64,000 nt of DNA from Streptomyces violaceoruber (GTDB lineage Bacteria; Actinomycetota; Actinomycetes; Streptomycetales; Streptomycetaceae), in assembly GCA_000720805.1 (NCBI GenBank), contig JODI01000021.1:50603-114602 (forward strand). Direction: 5' to 3'. This document shows positions 17,921-26,355 of this stretch, one piece after another. The stretch's first letter is position 1. Each line of letters starts with the position of its first letter. Position numbers and translations under genes: made by a program. The notes under the pieces are model-generated. The model searched no databases. It was not told where the DNA came from and saw only the letters and a list, made by a program, of their open reading frames with translations.

Positions 17921-18316
17921 ATGCCCCGCCTCGCCGACCTCAGGTTCCGCGCCGCCACGGCCCTCCAACGCCACGTCGCCAACCCGATCACGCGCCGCCT
18001 CCCCTTCCAGACGGTCCTGGAGACCACGGGCCGCACCTCTGGCCTGCCCCGCCGCACGCCCTTGGGAGGCCGCCGGGTCGGGGACACCTTCTGGCTGGTC
18101 TCGGAGTTCGGCGAGCGTTCCCAGTACGTCCGCAACATCAAGGCCGATCCGCGGGTACGGGTACGGATCCGCGGCCGCTGGCACACCGGTACGGCCCACC
18201 TGCTCCCCGACGACGACCCGGTGGCCCGCCTGCGCCGGCTGCCGCGGTCCAACAGCGCGGCGGTCCGGGTGCTCGGGACGGACCTGCTGACGGTGCGGGT
18301 GGATCTGGACGGGTGA
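17921..18316 (+). CDS. Deazaflavin (F420)-dependent nitroreductase-family protein
   Basis: 131 aa from ATG at 17921, with AAGGAG about 13 bases upstream. The split-barrel fold is indicated by VLETTGRTSGLPRRTPLGGR (F420 phosphate-binding loop of the DDN family) followed by FWLVSEFGERSQYVRNIKAD, which is diagnostic (usually G.....W..N....P.V.V). DDN proteins bind F420 and reduce quinones, nitro compounds or unsaturated lactones. Earlier in-frame starts fall inside the tandem repeat and are unlikely. A 32-bp repeat in the promoter suggests its own control. Confidence 0.82.
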   Translation: MPRLADLRFRAATALQRHVANPITRRLPFQTVLETTGRTSGLPRRTPLGGRRVGDTFWLVSEFGERSQYVRNIKADPRVRVRIRGRWHTGTAHLLPDDDPVARLRRLPRSNSAAVRVLGTDLLTVRVDLDG

Positions 18317-18318
18317 GG

Positions 18319-18612
18319 TCAGGCGGAGGGGTGGGGCCCTGCTGGGCCGCCTCCGGGGCTCGCCTCTTCGAGGGCGGCCATGATCTCGGGCGAGTTCCTG
18401 ATCAGGACCCGGTGCCGGTAGGCGCGGACCACGGCGGCGGCGCCTTCGAAATCATTGGCCGGGGCAGCTCCTACGGCCGCGGCCAGCTCTTCCTCGAAGC
18501 GCTCCCGGTCGCCCGGGAAGCCGTAGCGGCTGAGCGCGCCGCGCAGGTCGTCCACGGTACGGATCTCGGGCAACGGCATCGCTCCCCAGCCGTGGTCGGG
18601 CTGCGCGCTCAT
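18319..18612 (-). CDS. DUF6247-like small acidic protein
   Basis: 97 aa starting MSAQPDHGWGAMPLPEIRTV from ATG at 18612, with AGGAGCGG just upstream; the extra upstream frame is arginine-rich shadow. The helical core DLRGALSRYGFPGDRERFEE and the later ALEEASPGGG tail match short Streptomyces proteins, often found next to toxin-like genes or transcriptional regulators. Function is unknown. It is convergent with the reductase gene, with only 2 bases between the stop codons. Confidence 0.65.
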   Translation of the reverse strand: MSAQPDHGWGAMPLPEIRTVDDLRGALSRYGFPGDRERFEEELAAAVGAAPANDFEGAAAVVRAYRHRVLIRNSPEIMAALEEASPGGGPAGPHPSA

Positions 18613-18745
18613 GGTCCGCTCCTGATGCGAGGACAGGTCTCCACGCCTCAGTATGGCCCGCGTCACCACGTCGCGGCCCCGCCTCCGCACTCGGCCCACG
18701 GCAGCTTGCCGCCCTTCGACGCGCCCAGCTCTCGGAGCACGGATC

Positions 18746-20197
18746 TCACCCCGGCCACACGATCGCCTGCACCTCGCTGTACGCGTGCAGCGCGTATGAC
18801 CCCACATCCCGCCCGACCCCGCTCTTCTTGAAGCCCCCGAACGGCGCCTCCATGTTGCGGCCGACGGTGTTCACCCCCACCCCGCCCGCCCGCAGCTGCC
18901 GGGCGACGCGGAAGGCGCGGGCCACGTCCGCCGACCAGACGTAGTCGATGAGGCCGTAGTCGGTGTCGTTGGCCAGGGCCACACCCTCCTCCTCTTCGTC
19001 GAAGGGGACGACCGAGACGACCGGGCCGAAGATCTCCTCGCGGACCGCGCGCATGTCGTTGGTGCAGTCGGCGAGGAGGGTGGGGGTGACGTAGAAACCC
19101 CGGTCGAGAGACGGGCGTTCACCTCCGGTCACCACCACCGCGCCCTCCTTGCGACCCAGTTCGACGTACGACTCCACCCGGTCCCGGTGCGCCGCCGAGA
19201 TCACCGGACCGACGACCGTGTCCGGCTCGCTCGGTGACCCCACCTTCAAGCGGCCCGCGTACGCCGCCAGTTGCTCGACCAGACGGTCGTACACGCCCCG
19301 TTGCGCCAGCACCCGCGTCGGTGCCGTGCAGATCTGCCCGCTGTAGAAGGAGAAGGTGGTGCCGATCCCGGCGACCGCCGCCCCGACGTCCGCGTCGTCG
19401 AAGACGACCGCCGCGCCCTTTCCGCCCAGCTCCATCAACTGGCGTTTCATGTCCCGTCCGCAGACGGCGGCGATGCGCTGTCCGACGGCCGTGGAGCCGG
19501 TGAAGCTGACCATGTCGACGTCCGGTGAGTCCACGGCCGCCTCGCCGATCTCCGCCGAGCGGCCGGAGACGACGTTCACGACCCCGCGCGGCACGCCCGC
19601 CGCCTCCAGCGCCTGAGCCATCCGGTACACGGAGAGCGGGTCCTGCGGGGCGGGCTTCACGACCACCGTGTTGCCCATCGCGAGCGCCGGCGCGACCTTG
19701 CCCGCCGGGTTGGCCCACGGGTTGTTGTACGAGGTGATGCACGTGACGACCCCGACGGGCTGGCGTACGGCCAGCGCGCCCATCACCGCCGCCCTCCCCA
19801 TCGGGCCGGCCTCGTTGATCTGCGGCGGGATCGCCCACTCGGCGGGCTCCAGGCGCGCGTACCGCCGGAACCGCGCGGCGGCCACCCCGACCTGCATCCG
19901 CCGGGCCGTCGCCGTGGTCGCCCCGGTCTCCGCCCGGGCCAGCTCGGCGTACGGCTCCAGGTGGCCGCCGATGATTCCCGCGGCCCGCGCCAGGATCGCC
20001 GCCCGCTCCTCGGGCGCCGTCCGCGACCACGGCCCGAAGGCCGCGCGGGCCGCGGCACAGGCCGCGCGCACCTGATCCCGCGAGGCCTCCGGAGCCCACC
20101 CGACTCTCTCCTCGGTCGCCGGGTCGACGACCTCGTAGTGGCCGCCCTCCGGCTCCACCCAGTCGCCGCCGACGAACAGCCGCTGTCCCTCGGTCAC
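18746..20197 (-). CDS. NAD(P)-dependent aldehyde dehydrogenase
   Basis: 483 aa from GTG at 20197, which overlaps the TGA of the preceding gene by 4 bases (GTGA), so translation is coupled. Family signatures are the nucleotide-binding NTVVVKPAPQDPLSVYRMAQ and the SFTGSTAVGQRIAAVCGRD strand. The catalytic Glu is in LMELGGKGAAVV and the catalytic Cys in FYSGQICTAPTRVL. The C-terminus APFGGFKKSGVGRDVG is standard. It is the last gene of the LLM-deacylase-ALDH operon behind operators S2/S3 and probably oxidises an aldehyde released by the upstream enzymes. Confidence 0.92.
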   Translation of the reverse strand: MTEGQRLFVGGDWVEPEGGHYEVVDPATEERVGWAPEASRDQVRAACAAARAAFGPWSRTAPEERAAILARAAGIIGGHLEPYAELARAETGATTATARRMQVGVAAARFRRYARLEPAEWAIPPQINEAGPMGRAAVMGALAVRQPVGVVTCITSYNNPWANPAGKVAPALAMGNTVVVKPAPQDPLSVYRMAQALEAAGVPRGVVNVVSGRSAEIGEAAVDSPDVDMVSFTGSTAVGQRIAAVCGRDMKRQLMELGGKGAAVVFDDADVGAAVAGIGTTFSFYSGQICTAPTRVLAQRGVYDRLVEQLAAYAGRLKVGSPSEPDTVVGPVISAAHRDRVESYVELGRKEGAVVVTGGERPSLDRGFYVTPTLLADCTNDMRAVREEIFGPVVSVVPFDEEEEGVALANDTDYGLIDYVWSADVARAFRVARQLRAGGVGVNTVGRNMEAPFGGFKKSGVGRDVGSYALHAYSEVQAIVWPG

Positions 20198-21924
20198 TTG
20201 GTCGCCACCGTCCGGGTGTCCCGGCCCGAGCGCAGCACCTTGCCCGGTACGGCCCCGCTCACCACGTCGTCCCGGATCGCCTCGACCCCGTTGACCCACA
20301 CGGCCCGTACCCCGATCGCCTTGGAGTCGAGCCGCGGGCTGTCACCCGGCAGGTCGTGCACCAGGGTGGCCGTACCCGCGGCGATCCGCTCCGGGTCGAA
20401 GAGGACCAGGTCCGCATGGAAGCCCTCCTCGATCCGGCCCCGCTCCCTCAGCCCGAACAGCCGCGCCGGATCGTCCGTCAGCATCTTCACCGCCTGCTCA
20501 AGACCGACCAGTTTCCGGCCGCGCAGACAGTCCCCGATGAAGCGGGTGGTGTACGGCGCCCCGCACATCCGGTCCAGATGCGCCCCCGCGTCGGACCCGC
20601 CGAGCAGGACGTCGTCGTGCTGCCAGGTCTCGGCGCGCAGCGCCCAGGACGCCGGGTCGTTGTCGGTGGGCATGGGCCACAGGACCGTCCGCAGGTCGTC
20701 GGCCACGCAGATCTCCACCAGGGCCTGGAACGGTTCCTGCCCGCGCTCCGCCGCGATGTCCGCCACGACCCGCCCGCTGAGCCCCCGGTTCGCCTCGCTG
20801 TACGTGTCCCCGATGACGTACCGCCCGAAGTTCGTCAGCCGCCGGAAGACGCCGGCCTCCTTGGACTGGGAGTGCCGCAGCATCTCGGCGCGTACGGAAG
20901 GGTCGCGGAGCCTGGCGATCCGCTCGGGGACCGGCAGGCCCAGGACCGGCCCCCACCCGGGGATGAGGTTGAGGGCGCAGAACGTGCCCAGGGACATGTT
21001 CATCGGCGTCAGGATGGGCATGGTCAGCGCGACCACCCGACCGCCCGCCTTCCGCGCCCGCTCGCTCGCGAGCAGCTGGCGGGGCACGCGTTCCGGGACG
21101 GAGGCGTCGACGGTCAGGACGTTCCAGTTCAGGGGGCGCCCGGCCGCCGCGCTCATCTCCACCAGCAGATCGATCTCGGCGTCGCTGAACTGGTCCAGAC
21201 AGCCGGCGACGATCGCCTCGATCTGGGTGCCCTCGTGCTCCCCGACGGCCCGGGAGAGGGCGAGCAGTTCGGCGGGGCGCGCGTGCCGGGAGGCGACCGG
21301 TTTCCCGTCGCCGTCGGAGTGGGTGGACGACTGGGTGGTGGACAGACCCCACGCCCCGGCGTCCATGGCCTCGTGGAACAGCCGCAGCATCTCGCCCAAC
21401 TGCTCGTCACCGGGCTGCCCGCCGACGGCCTCCGGCCCCATCACGTACCGCCGCAGCGCGCAGTGGCCCACCATGAACCCGGCGTTGACGGCGATCCGCC
21501 CCTCCAGGGCGTCGAGATACTCCCCGAAGGAGTTCCAGCTCCAGGGCGCCCCCTCCTCCAACGCGACCAGCGACATCCCCTCCACCTTGGACAGCATCCG
21601 GCGGGTGTAGTCGGCGTCGTCCGGGCGGGCCGGGTTCAGGGGCGCGAGCGTGAATCCGCAGTTGCCGGCGGCGACCGTCGTCACCCCGTGGTTGAGGGAG
21701 GGGGTCGCATACGGGTCCCAGAACAGCTGGGCGTCGTAGTGCGTGTGCGGATCGACGAATCCGGGGGCGAGGACGAGGCCGTGCGCGTCCTCGGCGGTCC
21801 GCCAGTCGCCGGTCACCGTTCCGATGACGGCGATACGGCCGTCCCGGATGCCGACGTCGGCGGTGTACGCGGGGGCGCCCGTGCCGTCGACGACGGTCGC
21901 GCCCTTGATGACGTGGTCAAGCAT
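20194..21924 (-). CDS. D-aminoacylase/dihydroorotase-type amidohydrolase
   Basis: 576 aa from ATG at 21924 (MLDHVIKGA), because GGAGG lies 8 bases upstream; a GTG three codons earlier overlaps the ribosome site. The subtype is set by the early LAPGFVDPHTHYDAQLFWD (HxH zinc ligands) and the VTTVAAGNCGFTLAP segment, which replaces the lysine-carboxylate region in N-acyl-D-amino-acid deacylases. LGGSDAGAHLDRMCGAPY supplies the late Asp. These enzymes hydrolyse amides or cyclic ureas; many paralogues in degradative operons have unproved substrates. It lies between the LLM gene (21-bp gap) and the ALDH gene (4-bp overlap). Confidence 0.88.
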   Translation of the reverse strand: MLDHVIKGATVVDGTGAPAYTADVGIRDGRIAVIGTVTGDWRTAEDAHGLVLAPGFVDPHTHYDAQLFWDPYATPSLNHGVTTVAAGNCGFTLAPLNPARPDDADYTRRMLSKVEGMSLVALEEGAPWSWNSFGEYLDALEGRIAVNAGFMVGHCALRRYVMGPEAVGGQPGDEQLGEMLRLFHEAMDAGAWGLSTTQSSTHSDGDGKPVASRHARPAELLALSRAVGEHEGTQIEAIVAGCLDQFSDAEIDLLVEMSAAAGRPLNWNVLTVDASVPERVPRQLLASERARKAGGRVVALTMPILTPMNMSLGTFCALNLIPGWGPVLGLPVPERIARLRDPSVRAEMLRHSQSKEAGVFRRLTNFGRYVIGDTYSEANRGLSGRVVADIAAERGQEPFQALVEICVADDLRTVLWPMPTDNDPASWALRAETWQHDDVLLGGSDAGAHLDRMCGAPYTTRFIGDCLRGRKLVGLEQAVKMLTDDPARLFGLRERGRIEEGFHADLVLFDPERIAAGTATLVHDLPGDSPRLDSKAIGVRAVWVNGVEAIRDDVVSGAVPGKVLRSGRDTRTVATK

Positions 21925-21945
21925 GGAGCTCACCTCCGACGGCGG

Positions 21946-23064
21946 TCACACGGCGGCCCGGAACCGGGACGTCCGATGCACCGGATCCGTGTCGATCTTC
22001 GGAATGACGTGCTCCCCGATCAGCCGGATCGTCTGCAACGTCTCCTCCTTCGGCACCCCCACGGGCAGCCCGAAGCTCAACTGGTCCGCCCCCGCCTGCT
22101 CCCACCGCTTGCACTGCCGGAACACCTCGTCCGGGTCCCCGCAGATCAGCAGCTCCTCCTCGATGAGCAGCTCGACGAACTCCGCGGTGTACTCGGGCAG
22201 GGTCTCCGGCCACACCGGGAACCCCTCGGGGCGAGGGAACGTGTCGTGGTACCGGAACACCAGCGAGGGCAGGTAGTGCAGCCCGCCGTTGACCGCGATC
22301 TCGATCGCCTCCGCGTGCGTCGGCGCGCAGATCGCGGTCGTCGTCACCATCACGTTGTCGTTGACGAAGTCCCCGACCGGCTCGGCGTCCACGACCGCGC
22401 TCTTGTACTGCTCCAGCACCCACTCCATGTCGGAGACCTTCTGCACGCTGAAGCCGAGCACCCCGAGGCCCTTCCTCGCGGCCATGGCGTACGAGGGCGG
22501 CGACCCGGCGGCGTACCACATCGCGGGGTGGGACTTCCCGTACGGCTTGGGGAGCACCTTGCGGGGCGGGAGCTGCCAGTGCTTGCCCTGGAACCCCTGG
22601 TACTCGTCCTGGAGCCACATCTTCGGGAACTCGGCGATGGTCTCCTCCCAGATCTCCTTCGTGTGGTTCATGTCGGTGATGCCGGGGAGGAAGCCGAGGA
22701 TCTCGTGCGAGCCGGCGCCGCGTCCGCTGCCGAACTCGAAGCGGTTCCCGGTGAGGTGGTCGAGCATGGCGACCTTCTCGGCGACCTTCACGGGGTGGTT
22801 GACCTGGGCGAGGGGATTGAAGATCCCGGAGCCGAGGTGGATGCGGTCGGTGGCGTGCGCCAGATAGCCGAGGAAGACGTCGTTCGCCGAGAGGTGCGAG
22901 TACTCCTCCAGGAAGTGGTGCTCGGAGGCCCAGGCGTACTTGAAGCCGGACCTGTCCGCCTGGATGACGTACTCGGTCTCCTCCATCAGCGCCTTGTGTT
23001 CGGCCAGCGGATCGGTCTCGGCGCGCTTGCCGACGTATCCCTGTACAAAGAGCCCGAATTCCAC
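21946..23064 (-). CDS. LLM-class flavin-dependent oxidoreductase (bacterial-luciferase-like)
   Basis: 372 aa. The start MEFGLFVQGYVGKRAETDPL and WASEHHFLEEYSHLSANDVF are close to the alkanal monooxygenase alpha-like group, which uses FMNH2 and oxygen, rather than the F420 group. Further landmarks are VAMLDHLTGNRFEFGSGRGA and the substrate-side NHTKEIWEETIAEFPKMW. It is the first gene of the three-gene operon and has two operators in its promoter (23091-23107 and 23151-23167). A flavin reductase gene at 53408 under the same operator could supply the reduced flavin, which is inference. Confidence 0.9.
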   Translation of the reverse strand: MEFGLFVQGYVGKRAETDPLAEHKALMEETEYVIQADRSGFKYAWASEHHFLEEYSHLSANDVFLGYLAHATDRIHLGSGIFNPLAQVNHPVKVAEKVAMLDHLTGNRFEFGSGRGAGSHEILGFLPGITDMNHTKEIWEETIAEFPKMWLQDEYQGFQGKHWQLPPRKVLPKPYGKSHPAMWYAAGSPPSYAMAARKGLGVLGFSVQKVSDMEWVLEQYKSAVVDAEPVGDFVNDNVMVTTTAICAPTHAEAIEIAVNGGLHYLPSLVFRYHDTFPRPEGFPVWPETLPEYTAEFVELLIEEELLICGDPDEVFRQCKRWEQAGADQLSFGLPVGVPKEETLQTIRLIGEHVIPKIDTDPVHRTSRFRAAV

Positions 23065-23090
23065 GGAGGTTCACCGTCCCCACGGTCGTT

Positions 23091-23107
23091 TCTGACGCTT
23101 CGTCAGA
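23091..23107. promoter_or_regulatory. Regulon operator S2 (perfect)
   Basis: TCTGACGCTTCGTCAGA, 27 bases upstream of the LLM start codon at 23064. Confidence 0.85.
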
Positions 23108-23150
23108 TTCTTGGATCAGACTGTTCCACCGGCCACTGGGGGCGTCAATA

Positions 23151-23167
23151 GCTGACGAGCCGTCAGC
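23151..23167. promoter_or_regulatory. Regulon operator S3
   Basis: GCTGACGAGCCGTCAGC. Including flanking bases, 23150-23168 is a perfect 19-bp palindrome around the three-base centre. Its centre is 60 bp from that of S2, so both could be bound on one promoter. Confidence 0.8.
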
Positions 23168-23204
23168 TGGAGCCCGTAGCGCCGGCCGATGCCCACCCGA
23201 GCGG

Positions 23205-23957
23205 TCAGCCGATGCTCACGCCCGCCAGCCACCCGCCGTCGATCACGAACGGCTGCCCGGTGATGTAGGAGGAGTCGTCGCAGCTGAGGAAGAGCGCGAG
23301 GCGGGCCACCTCCTCCGGCCTCCCGATCCGGCCGAGCGGCACGAGCTTGCGGTACAGCGCGTCCGTCGCTCCCCCGGCGCCGGCACCGGGATCGCTCATC
23401 GCGGTGTCGATGGCGCCGGGGCACACGGCGTTGACCCGCACTCCCTGGTCCGCCAGCTCCAGCGCGGCCACCCGGGTCAGCCCGACGATCGCGTGCTTGC
23501 TGGCCGCGTACGCCCCCACGTACGCCATACCGGTCATCCCGGTGTACGAGGCAGTGTTGACGATCGTGCCGCCCCCGGCCGCGGCGATCCGGGGCCCGGT
23601 GGTCTTGATGCCGAGGAACACCCCGACCTGGTTGACCCGCACGATCCGCATGAACTCGTCGAGAGGCGTGTCGACGAGGGTGTTGAAGCGCAGGATGCCG
23701 GCGTTGTTGACGAGCCCGTCGACACGGCCGTACGCCGCCACGACGGTGCCGACCGCGACCCTCCACTCCTCCTCGCGCCCCACGTCGAGGTGCACGTACA
23801 GCGCGCCGATCTCCTTCGCGAGGTCCTGTCCCTGGTCGTCCAGCACATCCGCCACGACGACCTCGGCGCCCTCCTCCCGGAACAGCCGGGCCTCCTGCTC
23901 CCCCTGCCCGCGTGCCGCGCCGGTGACGAGCACGACACGTCCGTCCAGCTTGCCCAT
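23205..23957 (-). CDS. Short-chain dehydrogenase, 3-alpha/20-beta-hydroxysteroid dehydrogenase-like
   Basis: 250 aa from ATG at 23957, one base after the stop of the LLM gene. The cofactor loop is VLVTGAARGQGEQEARLFRE, the acidic NAD-selecting segment is VVVADVLDDQG, and the active site is YAASK preceded by NTASYTG. As I recall, the pattern DVLDDQGQDLAKEIG...YVHLDV closely follows the Streptomyces 20-beta-hydroxysteroid dehydrogenase; the sequence alone does not prove a steroid substrate. It is the third gene in the amidohydrolase-LLM-SDR operon behind operator S4. Confidence 0.9.
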   Translation of the reverse strand: MGKLDGRVVLVTGAARGQGEQEARLFREEGAEVVVADVLDDQGQDLAKEIGALYVHLDVGREEEWRVAVGTVVAAYGRVDGLVNNAGILRFNTLVDTPLDEFMRIVRVNQVGVFLGIKTTGPRIAAAGGGTIVNTASYTGMTGMAYVGAYAASKHAIVGLTRVAALELADQGVRVNAVCPGAIDTAMSDPGAGAGGATDALYRKLVPLGRIGRPEEVARLALFLSCDDSSYITGQPFVIDGGWLAGVSIG

Positions 23958-23958
23958 G

Positions 23959-24885
23959 TCACTCCCGGGTGAGAAGCGGGGCCACCTCGGCCCCGAACGC
24001 GGTGATCTGGTCGGTGAGTTCGGCGCGGTCGCGGCTGCGGAAGCGGACCTGGAGCTGGTCGACGCCCATCGCCCGGTAGGCGCGCAGGGACTCGGCGAGC
24101 GCGTCGGGCGGCCCGGTGAGCGTGCGCCGGCCCACATCCCAGGCCGGGGTGCCGACATACAGCGGTTCGGCGATCGCACCGAGGACGAAGGGCGCCCGGA
24201 GGGAATGCTCCGCCCTCAGCCGCCTGATCCGTTCGATCTGCGCGGGCAGCCGCTCCCGCGGGTCCCCCTGCGGCAGCCAGCCGTCGCCCTTGAGCGCGGC
24301 ACGGCGTACGGCGGCGGGTGAGGAGCCGCCCACCCAGAGGGGGACGCGGGGCTGGGCGGGGCGGGGGCGCTGGCCGAGGTCCTGGAAGTCGTGGAGCTTG
24401 CCGTGGTGTTCGGGGAACTCGTCGGGCCCGAGGGCGGTGCGCAGGGCGTCGATCGACTCGTCGAGGACGGCCCCGCGCTGCCGGAAGTCGACGCCGAGCG
24501 CCTCGAACTCCTCCGGTACGTGCCCGGCGCCGACCCCGAGGAGCAGCCGCCCGCCGCTGAGGTGGTCGAGGGTGGCGTACTGCTTGGCGGTGAGGAGGGG
24601 GTGGCGCAGGCCGACCACCGCGACATGGCTGAGCAGCCGGACGCGTGCGGTGGCGGCGGCCAGGTAGGCGAGGGTGGCGACGGGGTCGTACCAGACCGTG
24701 CTCATCGCGGACGCGAGCCGGCGCGGGACGGCGACGTGGTCGCAGCAGGCGACGTACGAGAACCCGGCCCGCTCGGCGGCCCGCGCGATCTCGACGAGGT
24801 CGGGCGGGCCGGCGGACGCCTCCCAGGGCTCGGCGTAGATCGTGCTCTGGGACTGGACGGGGAGCTGGATGCCGTACTCGATCAC
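23959..24885 (-). CDS. LLM-class F420-dependent oxidoreductase
   Basis: 308 aa from GTG at 24885, overlapping the amidohydrolase stop by 4 bases. The barrel shows VACCDHVAVPRRLASAMSTV, KQYATLDHLSGGRLLLGVGA and VPLWVGGSSPAAVRRAALKG, the last being the phosphate-binding strand of F420-type LLM enzymes. It sits between an amidohydrolase and a hydroxysteroid-dehydrogenase-like SDR in one operon. A reaction on the same carbon skeleton is likely, but the step is unknown. Confidence 0.9.
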   Translation of the reverse strand: MIEYGIQLPVQSQSTIYAEPWEASAGPPDLVEIARAAERAGFSYVACCDHVAVPRRLASAMSTVWYDPVATLAYLAAATARVRLLSHVAVVGLRHPLLTAKQYATLDHLSGGRLLLGVGAGHVPEEFEALGVDFRQRGAVLDESIDALRTALGPDEFPEHHGKLHDFQDLGQRPRPAQPRVPLWVGGSSPAAVRRAALKGDGWLPQGDPRERLPAQIERIRRLRAEHSLRAPFVLGAIAEPLYVGTPAWDVGRRTLTGPPDALAESLRAYRAMGVDQLQVRFRSRDRAELTDQITAFGAEVAPLLTRE

Positions 24886-26144
24886 CTCGGGCCGCCCCAC
24901 AGTCCGTCCGGGGTGAGCCCGAGCAGGTCGATGGCGTTCCCACGGACGATCCGTTCCACCACGTCCGGCTCCAGGTGCCCCATCTGGGCCTCGCCGACCT
25001 CGCGGGACTTGGGCCAGGTGGAGTCGGAGTGGGGGTAGTCGGTCTCGTAGAGCACGTTGCCGACGCCGATGGAGTCGAGATTCCTGAGGCCGAAGGCGTC
25101 GTCGAAGAAGCAGCCGTAGACGTGGTCGGCGAAGAGCTCGGACGGCGGGCGGTGGACCTTGTCGGCGACGCCGCCCCAGCCGCGGTTCTCCTCCCACACC
25201 ACGTCCGCGCGCTCCAGGATGTACGGGATCCAGCCGATCTGGCCCTCCGCGTACATCACCTTGAGGTTCGGGAAGCGTTCGAACTTGCCGCTCATCAGCC
25301 AGTCGACCATCGAGAAGCAGCAGTTGGCGAAGGTGATGGTGGAGCCGACGGCGGGCGGGGCGTCGGCGGAGGTGGAGGGCATCCGGCTGCTGGAGCCGAT
25401 GTGCATGGCGACGACCGTGCCGGTCTCGTCGCAGGCGGCGAGGAACGGGTCCCAGTCGTCGGTGTGCACGGACGGCAGGCCGAGGTGCGGGGGTATCTCC
25501 GAGAAGGCGACCGCCCGGACCCCGCGGGCCGCGTTGCGCCGGACCTCCTGGGCGGCGAGCTCGGCGTCCCACAGCGGGATGAGGGTGAGCGGGATGAGCC
25601 GGCCGTGCGCCTCGGGGCCGCACCACTCCTCCACCATCCAGTCGTTGTACGCCTGGACGCACAGCAGCCCGAGCTCGTGGTCCTTCGCCTCGGTGAAGGT
25701 CTGGCCGCAGAAGCGCGGGAACGTCGGGAAGCAGAGGGCGGACTGGACGTGGTTGACGTCCATGTCGGCGAGACGGGCGGGGACGTCGTACGACCCGGGC
25801 CGCATCTGCTCGTAGGTGATGACCTCGAGCTTGATCTCGTCCCTGCTGTAGCCGACGGCGGTGTCGAGGCGGGTCAGCGGCCGGTGCAGGTCCTCGTAGA
25901 TCCACCAGTCGCCGAGCGGACCGTCGTCCGTGCCCGGGGTGCCCATGACGGGCTTGAACCGGCCGCCGAGGAAGGTCATCTCCTTCAGGGGCGCACGGAC
26001 CGTGCGGGGTCCGATGTCGAGGTACTTCTTCGGGAGCCGGTCCTGCCAGACGGTGGCGGGCTCCACGGTGTGGTCGTCGACGGAGATGATCAGCGGGAGA
26101 GGGGTGGTGGAGGTGTGAGTGTCAGTGCCGTCTTTGGTCTCCAT
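24882..26144 (-). CDS. Amidohydrolase-2 family metal-dependent hydrolase/decarboxylase
   Basis: 420 aa. The metal ligand motif is reduced to ISVDDHTVEPATVWQDRLPK (D-D-H in place of the usual D-x-H-x-H). The later VVAMHIGSSSRMP segment and YETDYPHSDSTWPKSREV carry the conserved His and Asp, as in ACMSD/gamma-resorcylate decarboxylase relatives. Such enzymes hydrolyse beta-diketone-like ring-cleavage products or decarboxylate aromatic acids. It is the first gene of its operon, with operator S4 21 bases upstream of the start codon. Similar proteins are frequent in actinobacterial degradation clusters with LLM enzymes. Confidence 0.88.
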   Translation of the reverse strand: METKDGTDTHTSTTPLPLIISVDDHTVEPATVWQDRLPKKYLDIGPRTVRAPLKEMTFLGGRFKPVMGTPGTDDGPLGDWWIYEDLHRPLTRLDTAVGYSRDEIKLEVITYEQMRPGSYDVPARLADMDVNHVQSALCFPTFPRFCGQTFTEAKDHELGLLCVQAYNDWMVEEWCGPEAHGRLIPLTLIPLWDAELAAQEVRRNAARGVRAVAFSEIPPHLGLPSVHTDDWDPFLAACDETGTVVAMHIGSSSRMPSTSADAPPAVGSTITFANCCFSMVDWLMSGKFERFPNLKVMYAEGQIGWIPYILERADVVWEENRGWGGVADKVHRPPSELFADHVYGCFFDDAFGLRNLDSIGVGNVLYETDYPHSDSTWPKSREVGEAQMGHLEPDVVERIVRGNAIDLLGLTPDGLWGGPR

Positions 26145-26164
26145 GGCGCTGACGGTAGCGCCGA

Positions 26165-26181
26165 TCTGACGATCCGTCAGC
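26165..26181. promoter_or_regulatory. Regulon operator S4
   Basis: TCTGACGATCCGTCAGC, just upstream of the amidohydrolase gene and 174 bases from the divergent afsR start. An isolated half-site (CTGACG) at 26149 lies even closer to the start codon. Confidence 0.8.
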
Positions 26182-26355
26182 TCTGTGTGCAGGGCCCGGT
26201 TGTGGCGGTTCGTGTGCGGGCGTGTGCGAAGAGAGAGTGAGGGCCTTGTGATATCCCACGCGCCTGTCTGTGATCACGCCCTCCATAGCTGACGCATCTG
26301 CCATGAACAAGGCAAACTGGCGGGGTTGTAAACAGGCCCTAGGGGGACGACGGCG

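Noticed and set aside
26286..26292. CTGACG near the afsR start
   Set aside because: A single half-site without a matching second half; not enough to place afsR in the regulon.
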